This document shows, piece after piece, positions 1 to 12,189 of a DNA stretch of 64,000 nt. The translations under genes were made by a program, and so were the position numbers. Origin of the DNA: Periplaneta americana (Eukaryota > Arthropoda > Insecta > Blattodea > Blattidae). The stretch spans positions 111,680,834-111,744,833 of the forward strand of contig NC_091127.1 of NCBI RefSeq assembly GCF_040183065.1, given 5' to 3'. Numbering within the stretch: the first letter of the stretch is position 1; each line of letters begins with the position of its first letter. Under the pieces are notes generated by a model. It was not told the DNA's origin. It made no database searches and saw only the letters and a list, made by a program, of their open reading frames with translations.

Positions 1-438
1 ATCCACCATTCCCAGTTCCAACTTTGAATGGTGTGTTAAGGGAATGTACTACTGAGTTTTAAGACTTTTACAATAATGTTTATCTCACATCAGTGAAATT
101 TTAACCACTGATTCCTTTCATTAAGATGTTGAAATTTTCACACCGAAACACACACATAATACCAAATAACAAAAAACAGCAACTAAAATTAAACCAAAGG
201 CACCAAAAATACACAGACAAAACATACCAGTTATGTAGATCCTTAATAAATTACAAAAATGTACCAGCATGTTATAAATAAATATCCAGGAGTGTACAGA
301 ATCTGATAGGCTCACTCTAATTGTAATCTAAATATATTTATCTTTTTGGCTTCATTATTCCCTTTCATACATGAAAATGTTAGAATCTTACTGATTTTAT
401 TTTGTTTTAGTAATATTCTAATATCGTGTGTTTTACAG
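1..438 (+). other. Intron of the ZMYM/QRICH1-like gene (upstream part)
   Basis: No coding signal of its own. It ends in a normal splice acceptor (pyrimidine-rich stretch and ttttacag at 431-438) that opens the first visible exon. No recognisable transposon was seen here. Confidence 0.6.
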
Positions 439-580
439 ACGGTAGAAGAGCACATGCAGCTTTCTTTTTCACACATAATGAAACACTGGAAACGAAATCC
501 AAACCAACCCGGTGTTACAAAAATTCCAGGCAGCTCTCGGAATGTTCTTTTAAGATTTTATCCACCTCAGTCAGCTTTAG
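439..580 (+). CDS. ZMYM/QRICH1-like exon, third from last
   Basis: Acceptor ttttacag ends at 438 and donor gtaagc begins at 581. The exon reads in phase 0 from ACG, is 142 nt long and leaves 1 nt (G) for the next exon. It encodes the TVEEH...MKHWKRNP segment. Confidence 0.85.
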
Positions 581-1804
581 GTAAGCATGAAGCCAAGTAC
601 TGGATTATATACTGTACTTTTCCTAATTATATTTTTAATTTCATATATTATTATTGAGTGATCATGTTTTTTTTTTTTTAATTGTCAGAAGCCAATGCAA
701 GAAAGAAGAAAGTTTATGAACAACAGGAGAATGAAGAAAATCCTCTGAGATGCCCAGTCAAATTGTATGAGTTCTATCTTTCAAAATGGTAAGGAAAAGA
801 GTTGGAATAAAGTGATTTAAATTTTCAGTGTACAGTATTGTCTGAATATAACAGACGTCAATTTAGTGCACTTTCCAGTTTTGTGTACAGTAGTGGCAAA
901 AAAAAAACCGGACCAACCCTTGTAGCTGATACAAAAGAATCCTGTGCTGTGTATTGTGTCACTGTGGTAATTTCAATATGGATAGTGAAGCCAGAGGTAT
1001 GTACTGCTATTTAATGTAAAAATACGTAGTTATTTTTGCCGAATAGAGGTAGAAATATAATTTTGACGCCAGATGAAAATAAAACTCACAAAGTTTTTTC
1101 GTCTGCAAGTTTAAGGCACTGAAGGAAACAAAAGACGGTAAAAATCGAACAAATGCAATAAATTTCATTGTTACAATTAATTATACAAGATGGATGTGTT
1201 TTGGGACTTGCAAAATTTGAATCTGTGACTCTGAAATCAGCTACATTGGTCAGTCCATCTTTTTTTTTTTTTTTTTTGCCACTATTCTACATATCTTAAA
1301 TAACCTACTAAAATTCCATACATTATAATGCAAAAATATTGCATTTTTACGTTATCATTACTTGTGATTATTTTTTTTTACTTCTGCAGCTTGATTTATT
1401 GTTGGTTGCAGAGTTTGTGTATCATGTATATCTACAGACAGCAGGAAAACAAATGACTTCAGAAGTTTCTTTTGAAATTGTCATCCATTGATCCTGACAA
1501 TAATTATAGTGTCGTCTAAGAGTGTTAATGTCTATCAGCAGTATTGACTATAAAATTTTAAGAAATATTAAAAGAAAAAGTTTACTTTTAATCCATTTCT
1601 GTTACTTACCAATACTTTTTTTTTTGCAGTCCGGAGAGTGTGAAGACTCGAAATGACGTGTTTTACCTACTGCCAGAGAGATCTTGCGTGCCAGACAGTC
1701 CTGTGTGGTATTCAACAATGGCATTGGGGAAGGAACCTCTCATCAAAATGCTGCACAGAGTCAAAATGGTCAAAGAAATAAATATTGCTTTACTCACTAG
1801 CTAA
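439..1804 (+). CDS. C-terminal part of a ZMYM2/3/4-QRICH1 family protein (DUF3504 domain)
   Basis: Three exons, 439-580, 689-788 and 1630-1804, join in frame to give about 138 residues ending in TAA at 1802-1804. Splice phases agree: exon 1 ends with 1 nt of a codon, exon 2 with 2 nt. The joined product starts [18 protein letters not shown] and contains [20 protein letters not shown] (that final C is split by intron 2), then [18 protein letters not shown] and VWYST. This is the conserved DUF3504 core found at the C terminus of ZMYM2, ZMYM3, ZMYM4 and QRICH1, nuclear proteins of transcription and chromatin control. The protein ends about 30 residues after VWYST, as usual for the family. The upstream exons (glutamine-rich region or MYM zinc fingers) are outside the window, so QRICH1 and ZMYM types cannot be told apart. 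The domain call is firm; the exact orthology is not. Confidence 0.88.
689..788 (+). CDS. ZMYM/QRICH1-like exon, second from last
   Basis: Follows a T-rich tract and attgtcag (acceptor ends at 688); donor gtaagg at 789. It is 100 nt: 2 nt complete a Glu codon, 32 codons follow, and TG is left for the next exon. It encodes [16 protein letters not shown], the start of the DUF3504 core. Confidence 0.87.
888..1287. mobile_element. Tc1/mariner-type MITE, copy 1
   Basis: Starts CAGTAGTGGCAAAA and ends with its inverse GCCACTATTC, flanked by TA on both sides (886-887 and 1288-1289). The terminal repeats extend about 40 bp (accgga...cttgtagctga and its inverse). A TA target duplication plus a CAGT...GGC start is typical of Tc1/mariner relatives. 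There is no transposase. It sits inside the last intron of the ZMYM/QRICH1-like gene. A second copy with different internal sequence is at 36968-37357. Confidence 0.8.
1630..1804 (+). CDS. ZMYM/QRICH1-like terminal coding exon
   Basis: Acceptor tttttgcag ends at 1629. One nt completes the split Cys codon, followed by 57 codons and TAA at 1802-1804. It encodes [23 protein letters not shown] and the C-terminal helix ending [11 protein letters not shown]. Confidence 0.87.
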
Positions 1805-2283
1805 ATTGTGCTGCCCTCTCCCATTCCGTGGGCTTGGAAAGTGTTGTGTATAAAGGGACCAAAATTTTGGTGGCAGTGGAAAGTGAGTGCAGTATTTCTG
1901 ACAACATTTTAAACTATTTTCGGGTCCGTTGAGCCCAAATTCTATTATTAATGACATTTTTTGAGGATCTCATGAATAAAATGAAAATAATAATATACTG
2001 ATGATATACTTTTGTGAACATGAACAGTGAACTTGAAATACAAGAGTTGTGAGAAAGAGAAGAAGTAAGAAAGTATTTGCTCTTCGTAGTAGTTGTACAA
2101 ACTGATGTCTGCACGGACACATCTTTTTTTTATTATTTACATATTTGAGATCTTCATATTAAGTTCTTTTGTATATAATTTTGAAAAAAACATAAAAAAG
2201 CATTTAAGAGTGACCTACTTCTTCTGCTAACATACTCTTAGGAGGAGAGATAGAAGCAGCTATGCGCCTGCCAAAGTAATAAA
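1805..2283 (+). other. 3' UTR with candidate poly(A) signal
   Basis: AT-rich non-coding sequence directly after the stop codon. AATAAA at 2278-2283 is the first canonical poly(A) hexamer downstream. The true transcript end is not known from sequence alone. Confidence 0.55.
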
Positions 2284-3109
2284 GCCTCTGTTTCCTGATT
2301 CCTGTTATTGTATATATGGTTATGAGAACTAGTTCACAGTTAGGTTTCAGAAAGTTCAATTGTGAGAGAAATAAACCGTTAAACTTTCCTCATAGGAATA
2401 TGTTGTCAAGAGATTTTATACTAGTACCTTATCACGATTTTGTGGCAGTCTTTACTTGAAACTAAATGTCTAAATAAAAGGAAACAAATGTGAAAACTAA
2501 GGCTCGAATAACCCTAACCATAGGCCTCCAATTGTTTTTTAATTCTTTGACAGGAATACTTCCAATAGAGAGGTTTTAATTATGACAACTTTTGTCACAG
2601 ACTTGCCAACTTCCACATATTTGCTGTGCACTTTGGCTTTTTATTTTGTTCAGAATAAATTTATTACTTTACAAACTTGCTATACCTCTTCTGTGCGTTT
2701 AGATGAATGGTAGTGTGTGATGCATGAAGCTGGTAATCTAGAAAGAAATTGTAATTTTTTAGAGGAAAACATATTACCTGCTCAGTGAATGAACCTCCCC
2801 TCCCTCGTCTTGTGTTGGGCCATGCTTTCATCCTTAGTTCTTTCATTCCAGTCACATTGGCTCAGAAATGTCATTACCATTTATGAAGCATATTAACTTT
2901 GTTACCTTGAATTGCTGTTACTTGAGGCATGTGTTGACAAGTCCAGAATGGAAACTATATGAACAAGCCTTCAAATTCACGTCACATTGGTTTGAATGTG
3001 ATTCCTTTCAGTTGTATAACAAATTATAACAATAGAAGAAGTGGTAGTTCAATTGTTTCAGTAATTTCTGGAGTACAGGACTAATGAAATCGTATTTTTG
3101 GCATATAAT
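2284..3109. other. Intergenic, nothing recognised
   Basis: AT-rich sequence without a coding pattern or identifiable repeat; only short chance reading frames. Confidence 0.4.
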
Positions 3110-3385
3110 ATATGATGATGTTAGGTTGAGGTAGATCTGCAGGTGATATGGGAGGTAGAACTCCTTTTTGTTCTAAGCAGTCGAAGGAGGTGAGTGGACA
3201 GCATTACACACTAGCCACTGAGAAAGAACCTCTATATTAATTTCATAGGAGGCTGAGTAGATCTCAAAGCCATTGTGAAGTTACAGCCAAATGAAATGTA
3301 ACTTGCTTTCTTCCAGGATTGAACCCACATCATTCCTGTGTGCAGTTAGTCACACTATTGACTACCCCGATTCTACATATTAATT
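3110..3385 (-). repeat. Possible tRNA-derived SINE remnant
   Basis: Read on the minus strand, about 3385-3310 contains ggttcaatcc, a good RNA polymerase III B box, preceded by a weak A-box-like stretch, then a longer unrelated body down to about 3110. This is the layout of a SINE head and body. No target duplication was found. Confidence 0.35.
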
Positions 3386-3800
3386 ATATATTATGTATCT
3401 ATTTTTGAAACGACTCCTACTACTGTCCCTTGTGTATTATCAATATTATCACAAAAGAATATGTACTATTGGAGGTTTCACAAATTAGCTGGTCCTGAGA
3501 CTTTCTTCTAATATTTCCTCTGTAGTACTTCCTTTCTTAAATTCTCAGTTGTTTTTATGGAGACTGGAAGTGTTTGTAAGTACAAAAAAAAGTCTTGTGC
3601 CCATTTTTATATGCAACATACATGTCTAGTTTAACATTCTGTAACATAAACAGACGTGGTTTGGAAATTATGCCTTGGTCGACAATTTTACGTGCATTTG
3701 ATTGTAAATATAAATGGATATCTTTATTTTTACTTTCTCATAACTGCGTACATTGATTTCTTTTATGACGGATTTTGTTACTTCAGTATCTATGAGTTAA

Positions 3801-3885
3801 CCCTCAACTGGTATCTATGGGTCAGTATAGACCCATATGGATAGATACTGTTAACGTACATTTAAAAACCAATACCAGTTGAGGG
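3801..3885. mobile_element. piggyBac-type MITE (85 bp)
   Basis: Flanked by TTAA at 3797-3800 and 3886-3889. The ends are perfect inverted repeats, CCCTCAACTGGTAT and ATACCAGTTGAGGG, and a second small palindrome (gggtc...gaccc) lies inside. TTAA target sites with CCC-starting termini are diagnostic of the piggyBac superfamily. It has no coding capacity. Confidence 0.85.
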
Positions 3886-4024
3886 TTAATTTATCTAGAA
3901 ATAATACATATGAAATATAACAAAGTTGATTAAAAAAAAAATAAAATAAGGAATTTAAACAAAAAAAAAAAGTACAATTTCGTTCTAGTCAAAATGAAGT
4001 CTTTCATGACAATTTTCTTTATGT

Positions 4025-4175
4025 TGTTGTTTAGTCAACTGTCCGAAGACAGGTCTGAACCTTACAAGTGATACCAACATGACACCACTTATGAGGCAAT
4101 TAGGCCAGGAGATAATGGGGTAGGGTGGCCAGTTCCTTTCCCCCTCCATTGCATACATCGCCAATTAGCTACATA
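4025..4175 (+). repeat. Dispersed repeat shared with 44090-44215
   Basis: The block with gtttagtcaactg, gtgatacca, aggagataatggggtag and ccattgcataca recurs in the same order at about 44095-44212. The family was not recognised; there is no coding content. Confidence 0.6.
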
Positions 4176-4249
4176 TTACTCTAATCAGACTTCAGATGCA
4201 TACCAACAATTGTACTTCCTCTGACACATATCATATGATTATTTCGTAT

Positions 4250-4405
4250 TGTATAGAATAAGTGAGAAATGAAGCGGTGTGGTTCATACTCTCACCAAAT
4301 GGTAATGGATTTTCACAATGACTTTTTCCCCATATGTTCCATTTGAAATGGGAAACCTCCCTATAAATGTCTACATCTAGAAAGGGCCTAGTTTTCGAGA
4401 TATTA
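4250..4405 (-). repeat. Dispersed repeat, inverted partner of 7365-7500
   Basis: The reverse complement of this segment matches 7365-7500 at many positions (catttcaaatggaac, gggaaaaa, ttgtgaaaatc). They are two diverged copies in opposite orientation. An (ATT)n/T-rich microsatellite lies at 4403-4438. Confidence 0.55.
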
Positions 4406-4579
4406 TTATTATTATTATTATTTTTTTTTTTTTTTTTCAAATTCTTCAATTCAGAGCTATAACAGCTAATGCAAACAGTGCTATGGGCTAGACATAGCCT
4501 AGGTAATAAATTTCATCTAGCTGCATACCATACCGTCAAAATCTCCTTCAATGTAAGTTATGAAAATGACATATCAGAT

Positions 4580-6075
4580 ATTGTGGGCTTACAAGGAAAA
4601 GGTACCAAGTCCAGAAATGCGGAAAATGAGTTATTAATGGTAATAAGTACAACAAATTGTGCTTTGTCTACTAGGAAAACGAATTACGTCTTAACTCTTA
4701 TAGTTCCTTAGTAATGAAACCTTCACAAATTATTAAGTTCATTACAAACAAAATGTTGACAGGAAAGGAGTATTAAGTGCACTTAATACCTTTTGCCTAT
4801 ACACCTCAATATCACTTTCAGAATATATGTACAGGCAGAATGATTTTAACTCATAACCTGATCAGGTACATAGTGATCTATGTTAGTGATTAACATTGAT
4901 TGCATATATTTTTCTCATAAACATTAACAATTGTCTGACAAGAGGAAGGAAATTATTGCAGTTACCTTTGCAGAAAAATGCTGAAGTAATTGCTAGTAAG
5001 TGACTCTTCTTAAAATATACATGATAGCCAAAACAAATAAATACTGTAATTACTTTAACATTTTGAGGTGAAGTTGCTATTTTTATGCTGTACAGTACCT
5101 AATCATTTTTAAGCTTGTTTTGGGATCCAGTAGGTTCATTATTAAAACTATTTAAATAACATATTATAACATTAAAAAAACAAAACAATAAATTCTAAAC
5201 ATAAACCACCTAATAAAAAGATAGTAAATATTAAAAGTTTTAATGTGGATATTCCATTTCTTACTGAAAATGTTTGATTAATAAATTTAATTTGATATGA
5301 TCTGACAATAGAACTGTGAGAAGGGTGTAACCAAAAGTATGGAATTACTCGTCTTGTATGAGTGGAACCTACAGCAGGTGGAAAAACTGTTGGTGTAAAG
5401 GAAATCCAAAGATAGAATGGTGATGTTGTTAATTGGCTCAAAGTAAAGTCTTTCAATTACACGAAAGAATCATCTTGGGTTCTGCTATTAGTATGGCTAT
5501 TATGATGAATATAGAGCAATCAAAATTCGTGGAGAGGGACGATCATTTGTTTGTCCAAAACAAGCGCTAGCAGAATACTCAGATTCGTTGCCAATAACCT
5601 CAGCAAAGAAGAATAATATTCTAACACTTGTCAAGTAAGTATCATTCCTAAATAGTTGCATGGCTGGTGCAACACTCTTCCAATATGTGGTACTGCAGTT
5701 GACAAGGTTCCAGTACTGCTGTGGATGAGAGTGGAAATGATAAGTGATGATTCTGAAGATGACTTTTAGGGAGCTTGTGATTTAATCTCTAAAAAAGATC
5801 GATTATTTAACGCACTCTTAATATCATGAAGTTCAAAATCTATGAATAGGCCTATATAGTTTCATTCAATTCAGCCCTAGCTGTGTTAAAACCATAATTC
5901 AGTTTGAAAAATATGCTAATATATAGCTTAATACATTATTATTATTTAACAAGAAAGAGTAAATGAGTTTAAATGCAAAACAGATTTTTCATAAACATTC
6001 AAACTTTGAAGTTGATTTATCTCAATACTGTCTTTTTTGACTTAATACCTTTTCCTTGTAAGCCCACGATATAAG
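4580..6075. mobile_element. Candidate DNA transposon bounded by ~31-bp inverted repeats
   Basis: GTGGGCTTACAAGGAAAAGG near 4586 recurs inverted near 6040-6066. Flanks read gatatt on the left and gatata on the right, suggesting a 5-6 bp target duplication. The interior around 5485-5640 has a short plus-strand stretch, IRGEGRSFVCPKQALAEY, that looks like decayed coding sequence, but no family was recognised. Confidence 0.5.
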
Positions 6076-6089
6076 GTAAGAAAATGCAA

Positions 6090-6470
6090 GTATACCTGAA
6101 ATTACTCAATGTACTGATCACAGTAGTGGAAATCGTAAAAATGCTGAATTTATTTTGAATAAAGTTTATTCAGCTTTCTCCAAGTGAAAGGCTGCCTAGA
6201 AGACAAAGCTTACCAATTTTTTTTTTTTTTTAGATGGTAGGTAAATAATTATAATGGAAAAAAAGAAAACAATGGAGAAGAAAAAGAAATAACACAATTA
6301 TAAATAATTGAAAACAACTAAACAAAACAGCATTAATTCCAGAAGAAACATAAAATTTCCTAGTATCTATTTGCTATCAGGTGATCACAGTCTTCAATTT
6401 AGCATTAGTTGCAAGACAGTTTAAGTGAGCAGATCACCATAGGAAAGAGATCAATCCATTTAAGTGTAGA
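6090..6470. other. AT-rich spacer
   Basis: Contains a T12 run near 6220 and A-rich sequence. No gene or clear repeat was identified. Confidence 0.4.
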
Positions 6471-6720
6471 GATGGTTTCTTAGGATTTTTATAGATCCTT
6501 TCACTGCAGACATAGATACTTCAGTGACGAGAGTTTGTCCTAGACCAAACTGCTTGCAAAAATGCGCGAATATTTTTGTGATGGTTCCTCTAGCCCCAAT
6601 CAGTAATCCAATAACTTTGATCGATGTTAGATGATATTTTTCCAGTAGGTTGATTTTCGTACATTTCCATCCTTACAATTGGATTAATTATGGAATCCGC
6701 TTGTTGATCTTGTCGGGATA
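6470..6720 (-). pseudogene. Non-LTR retrotransposon C-terminal remnant
   Basis: Minus-strand translation gives KVIGLLIGARGTITKIF followed by a hydrophobic helix ending in VKGSIKILRNHL. The pattern V(I/V)GARGT then a closing helix before the stop is common at the end of reverse-transcriptase polyproteins of non-LTR elements. It is broken upstream, with no RT core. Confidence 0.45.
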
Positions 6721-6789
6721 GCGATGATGTCAATGCGCCTTGAAGACCCATTTGTGGACAAACCATGGACCTCCTCTTTGCACCACGAA

Positions 6790-7390
6790 CATTTCAGAAA
6801 AGTAAGTTTCTTGCAGTCAGCTTTAGAGCAGTTAGAACATAAATGTGAAAACAGAATTGTACAGGAGTGACGAATTTATCAGATTTGTTGCAAGGTACCC
6901 CGGCTTTATGCCAGCCATAAGTTACTTAAACATACCTGTTTATATATCTAGGAGATGAAAACTGATTATGTGTTAAGGACTGCAATTTTATCACATCTCT
7001 CTGATGCAGTATAATATTCGTGCCAAATAACAAAACACTATCACATAAATTTTTTCAAGGCCTAAAGCCATAAACATCAAAAGGATGAACACTCAAAGTT
7101 GTGTGCTATGGAATTGTTAACACTTCCACCATTATACCATCTGGAGTTATTCTTTCTGTAGTCTGTCCACCTTGGCAACTGGTCCACACGTCTACAAAAA
7201 GAATGCTATGATCACTGACAATTAATGGAAAGTATACTTCTTGAAACAACCTGAAGAGGTGAGTTTTCATAAGCTGATTTTGAGGGCAATGCATAGGAAC
7301 ATTTTGGGCCTTAAACATTTTCTTCACGATGGTAATGGAGATACGAGACATACGAGTGTCAAGGATTATTTTTTGAAAAATCATATCTCA
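6790..7390 (-). pseudogene. DDE-type transposase remnant
   Basis: On the minus strand 7384-7106 is open and encodes SILFVDVWTSCQGGQ, then LTIPHTTLSVHPFDVYGFRP. This resembles the second catalytic Asp region and the following 'P-x-T-x-x-x-x-P-x-D' region of DDE transposases. Further pieces continue to about 6800 (FSSPRYINRYV, WHKAG) with stops. The family is not certain; it may be pogo/Fot1-like. Confidence 0.45.
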
Positions 7391-7499
7391 AAGGCCAGGC
7401 CTTCTCCAGATGTAGAAATTTATAGGAAGATTTTTTATTTCAAATGGAACTTACGGGGAAAAATCATTGTGAAAATCTATTATCACTTATGATGAAAGA

Positions 7500-8340
7500 G
7501 TGAGCCTTCCTTGGCATTCTATTCTAAAAATTTGTTTTCTTACAGTTTCTTGCATAAGATGAAGAGAAAATGAAATATGGAAGTATGTTGAGCAGTATGT
7601 TTTTAGATTCTTTAAGTATTGGAGAAAACATTATCGTTATTATATATTCCAGAATATTTCTACTTTTCATTGAGAACTTTGTAACATTCCATAAAAGTTC
7701 TCACATCACACTAAACTAAGGCAGTTATAGTCACTACCGTCAGTAATGAGTGTTCCATTGTTACACGACTAATTCCTTATCACATACATTTGTTAGGTGT
7801 GAATGAACCACTTTTGAATGCCTTATCTCATAAATAGAAAAATAATATTAGGAAACGATTTTATGTCAATTTCCGCAAAATTAATTACGTGTAAATGAAA
7901 TCAACTTAGTTCAAGATAAGAACTATATACAGTAATGAATATGACAAAGGAACTCGCTTGTGAAATGCATAAACTCTATAATGAGGAATTGTGTATCAAC
8001 TTCTTGACTCATAACTTCCATCTTAAAGTATGCACTTTAATTCCCAGTATTCCCATCAATTAATGTTAAGTAAAATGTTTAGGAGCAATACACTCAAGTT
8101 GCATAGGTCACTTAGCTATCACAGACTTTGTGATGTTGCATGGGATTACACCAGGACGATGATGAATAAAGCAGAAGTGGTGGAAAACTGAAGTACCCAG
8201 CAAAAATCTGTCCCAGATATTTTTTATCCACCAAAAAATTTCACTTGCATTTGCCAGAATTTTATCTTAGGTCTCCATCATGAAAAGCTGACATGGTAGC
8301 AATTAAGATAATACAGAGTGTTTGAGCCAAGATGTCCACT
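7500..8340. other. AT-rich spacer
   Basis: No gene, RNA or recognisable repeat beyond the end of the repeat copy at 7365-7500. Confidence 0.4.
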
Positions 8341-8344
8341 CACT

Positions 8345-9480
8345 ATCAGTGGCTGCGTGGCCTCTGAATGCTATACAGGTCGCCTGTCTCTTGCCAAATG
8401 ATGACCGTAATTTGCTGTAAAATAAATTCATAATACTGAAATAAAAGGCTTACCTTATTGTAATAATTCCTGGAAATGGTGACTTTCGACATTGAAGCAT
8501 TCCTGCTGCCCTTTTCTATACATTTTTGGCACTTGCCTAACATTTCTCCATCATTTGCTCAAATTCCTGTTGAGAAATAGAGGCAGTCTTCTGATGGATT
8601 ACTAATGCTTAAGGTCTTCTAAGGTGCGTGTGTGGGTTTGTTCTGATTGGTCAAGAGATTGAGGGCCACAGGTTAACATAATGACTCTGTCCTGGATTAA
8701 TTTTTTTGTAGTCAAATTGATTAATTTTATTAATTTTTTAACAGTAAAATGTTTACTCAGTAATCTGTGGCAGAATCTGTTGAAGGAATGTGTAATTTTA
8801 TTCCATCTCAGTCAACTATTGAAATAGGAGTGTAAAATCAGATTCACACACTTATTGATATTAACTGTATCTTGAAAAGAAAAATGGCTCCAGAATGCTT
8901 TCTTTATTCATGGCACACCATACACCAACTTTCTCATCACGTAGGGAAACCTCATGGATAATGCCTGTAGTGGAAATTTTGTAAATTTATGTAGCTGTGG
9001 AGATGGAATCATGCATCGTCACAAAGGCAAGATACTGGTCTATTTCTTCAACATGCATGTTGTTCACAACCCGTTTACAAAATGTATGCCTTTTTCCAGG
9101 ATTGCTTAGTTATAGCTCATGACACTGATTTTATATAATTTTCAACAACTTCTAACTATGCGAGGAAGAACAAGAAATTTCTGCTTGTCGGGCAAGACAC
9201 CCAATTCATTTTTAGGGGAATTTTCTAAGCTATAGCTAGTGACATTCAGCATTTCTTGTGTCAGAACTCCTTTCGCCTTTCTGCACCTCTTATCAGTGTC
9301 TCCCAAATTTACATACCACACTAATTTACGGATTGTTTCATGAGGTGGAATCTTCACACCAGGAGGTCTTTCTACTAGTAATTTTTTAACATGATGAGCA
9401 GACTCTGTGCATATATAACAATCATATATATGAAAACTCAAGTGTTCTAAAGAAAACCTAAACTCATCCATATTGCACAC
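8345..9480 (-). pseudogene. Decayed mariner-like transposase (DUF4817-type N terminus)
   Basis: The open stretch 9480-9142 encodes PPHETIRKLVWYVNLGDT, VLTQEMLNV and LENSPKN, the layout of DUF4817-type helix-turn-helix transposase N termini. Downstream on the minus strand there are many stops, but family pieces remain: FQDTVNINKCVNLIL (the 'D-T-V-N-x-x-x-Y-x-x-L-I-L' region) and QQECFNVESHHFQELL at the C terminus. It is a long-dead copy spanning about 1.1 kb with no intact catalytic centre. Confidence 0.6.
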
Positions 9481-10688
9481 TTTTTAAAGAAATAATACTG
9501 ACAGAATACAAACATGCCTTGATATAATGGCTGAATGACTCAAGACTGACTGAGTACGTGTGTGTGATATAGTTTGATCTTCATTTGCTAGAAACCAGCT
9601 GGTATTGAGGCTGAGAGATCCAGTATTAAATATATTTACATATTTATACTGAAAATTTTAATTAATAATTGTGCATGTTTTGATATTTATTTGTGCATAT
9701 AAATCTGAGCTATATTTAACACTGTCTCCTCCATTAATTTACATCCATCATTTTTACAATTAAGTTTTACTTCGGTTATATTGTTTTTCTAAAATGTGTC
9801 TAATAGTATTTCTTTATATAAGAATAATTAATGAAATTCTACAAATGAATTAACGGTACTAAATTTTGTATTTATTGTTTTACTTTTGAAGGATTTAATA
9901 TCGTCCCTCCATTCGCAAACTAGTGAAAGTGACAAATTAGCGACCCTGCACCTAAGGTCTATATTGTACTATTAAATATCTGTTTTCTCATGCTGTGTTT
10001 ATCATTTTTTAAACATGATCCCATGTCATACATAACAAAAAATAGTTTACTCAAAAACTTTCTTTAAGGAATTTGAAACATTTAAAAAAATTATTTGTTA
10101 TTTCCAAAAATATAATAATTGGTTACTCCTTACTACCCAAGTTTTAATGTAAACATGTCTTTTCTTACTACATTTTTAACAGAGATATCAAAATGAAACC
10201 ACGAAATGAATTTTTCATATGGGAACATACTGCCACTGCTATTAGTCCTGGGTTGATCTAAAATAGTGTTACAGAATTAGTCCATTGTGAATCTCATCCA
10301 CAGGAATTACATAGGTAGTCCAGAAACAACTAAATTATAAACTTGCTGTCATCCCCTTTCAATGCTCAGGAACTAAAAAGGAGTTCACATGATACTTGAA
10401 CTTGACTTCATTCTGTTGAATTTTGGACACTGAATTTTCTTCCCTCTCACATTCAGTTACATCCATGCATGTAGTAGTCTTTTCAGGTGGCAGTGAACTG
10501 TCTGTCATACTTCAATCCCACACCCTGACTTCAGTGAATCCATTTTTTTATTGAAATCAGCATTTCGGTGAAGAATTTAGCTTCAGTCCAAGCCTTTCCA
10601 AATTCCATAAGAGCTTTCATTACTCTGAGTTTATCACATGTGGGAAGATTGGTAAGGATCCTGGTTCAGTGAGGGGAGATTGAAACTA
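9481..10688. other. AT-rich intergenic sequence
   Basis: No coding, RNA or repeat feature was recognised. Confidence 0.4.
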
Positions 10689-11348
10689 CCGTATTTACGC
10701 GATTATAATAGACACCTTTTTTTTTAAAATGTCGTCTTGAAAACTGGGATGTGTATTATATTATGTGATGGTGTATTATATTAGAATGCAAACAGTCAGA
10801 ATCGAACAAATTTAAATTAATGCTCAATTTATGCTATGAGATATGGTGGAAAACTGCTGGTAGAAACGGCCATTGCAGGTCGTATTTTCTCGTCCTTTGT
10901 GCACTTTTTATTCGTAATTTCATGTCCATTTTTGACAATAATCATTATTAATTCGAATATTATTTTTAACTACGGTAATGACTTAATGTCACATTTTTCT
11001 TTATTCTGAGATTTTATGTATACAACTTAACAATCGCCTGTCTTTAAACCAAAAGAATATACCAACAATAAAATTACCGTACTTATGAAAGAGTGGCTTG
11101 ACTTTAGTCATTGTTAGTCAGTGTTCTGATATCAACCCAGACTTGTTGACTGGAAGTTCCAGTTCTGATATTGCAAGTGAGGATGAGTGTGATGTACAGC
11201 TGAAGGTAAGGGTGCCTTTATGACCTGTCTTAATGTAATTTTAATTGTGTGGTTTTTACTACAGGTGCATATTATATTCACCACCAATTTTTTTCTGTAT
11301 TCTAGGATAAAAAAAATTAGGGTATGTATTATATTCGAGTAAATACGG
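10689..11348. mobile_element. pogo/Tigger-type non-autonomous element (660 bp)
   Basis: Starts CCGTATTTACGCGATTATAA and ends with the inverse of CCGTATTTACTCGAATATAA, with TA on each side (10687-10688 and 11349-11350). There is no transposase. The small acidic stretch SSDIASEDECDV near 11162-11200 (+) may be a remnant of a transposase C terminus. Confidence 0.75.
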
Positions 11349-12050
11349 TATTTGGCTAAAGCATAACCATTTTGTTACTTATGATACCTATGTCCGGAAT
11401 CCGCACTAGAAGAAACGTGGGAACATACTTCAGTCCCCCTGGAAATATGCTTGTGATGAGAGTTAAGGAAACTGCTGTACTTTCTTCTCTCTAATTTTAT
11501 AATCACTTTCCTTCTTCATTTAAAAAACTTATTGGTTTAATTTTAGAACAATTCTTTTTCATATTACGTATCACTTTCCTGAGAAGTCAAAAATCAGTGT
11601 TTAACTTCGTTAATGAAGATTCAGACGCAATATTTATTGTATGGTAAAAGTATGTTTAATTGATGTGTTCTTTTTTTTTATAATAAAGAACTGCTTTTGA
11701 CATAGTCGAATTCCTTGAATAAAATTTGTGTGTGTGAAAAATATCATAAACAAGTTTACCCATTGAATATTCTTCTTTATTATTGTTTAAGAAAATGAAC
11801 AGAAGAAAAGTAAAAGAGCTTACTTGTAATTATAATTTAATGTTGTGTTTAAAAACAAATGTCACAAAAACATGTATTTAAAAAACTGGTGTCACAAAAA
11901 CATATTGTGTTTAAAAAACTGATGTCACAAAAACAATTTCAAATTGAGAAGAATTAAGTTGGAATTTAAAACATGAGTGCTATGTCAACTTGAACATACT
12001 TTATTGAAGTTCTAAACTACAGAATACAGTTAGTATACAGTGAGTCCCAG
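11349..12050. other. AT-rich spacer with short tandem repeat
   Basis: Apart from the repeat at 11848-11936, nothing is recognisable. Confidence 0.4.
11848..11936. repeat. Short tandem repeat, about 35-bp period
   Basis: The phrase gtcacaaaaaca plus tttaaaaaactg recurs three times in a row at slightly varying spacing. Confidence 0.6.
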
Positions 12051-12189
12051 CAAATGTCCCCTGTGTTTCTGTCGGTTGATCAGTAGTAGATCTTTCCTGC
12101 TACTTCCACTGCTCGCATCTGTGGGGGCTCTCTGCAGGTTGGCAGGCTGATGGCGTGTTAGCTGTGCAGTGAGTCAGCTAAAAATAAGT

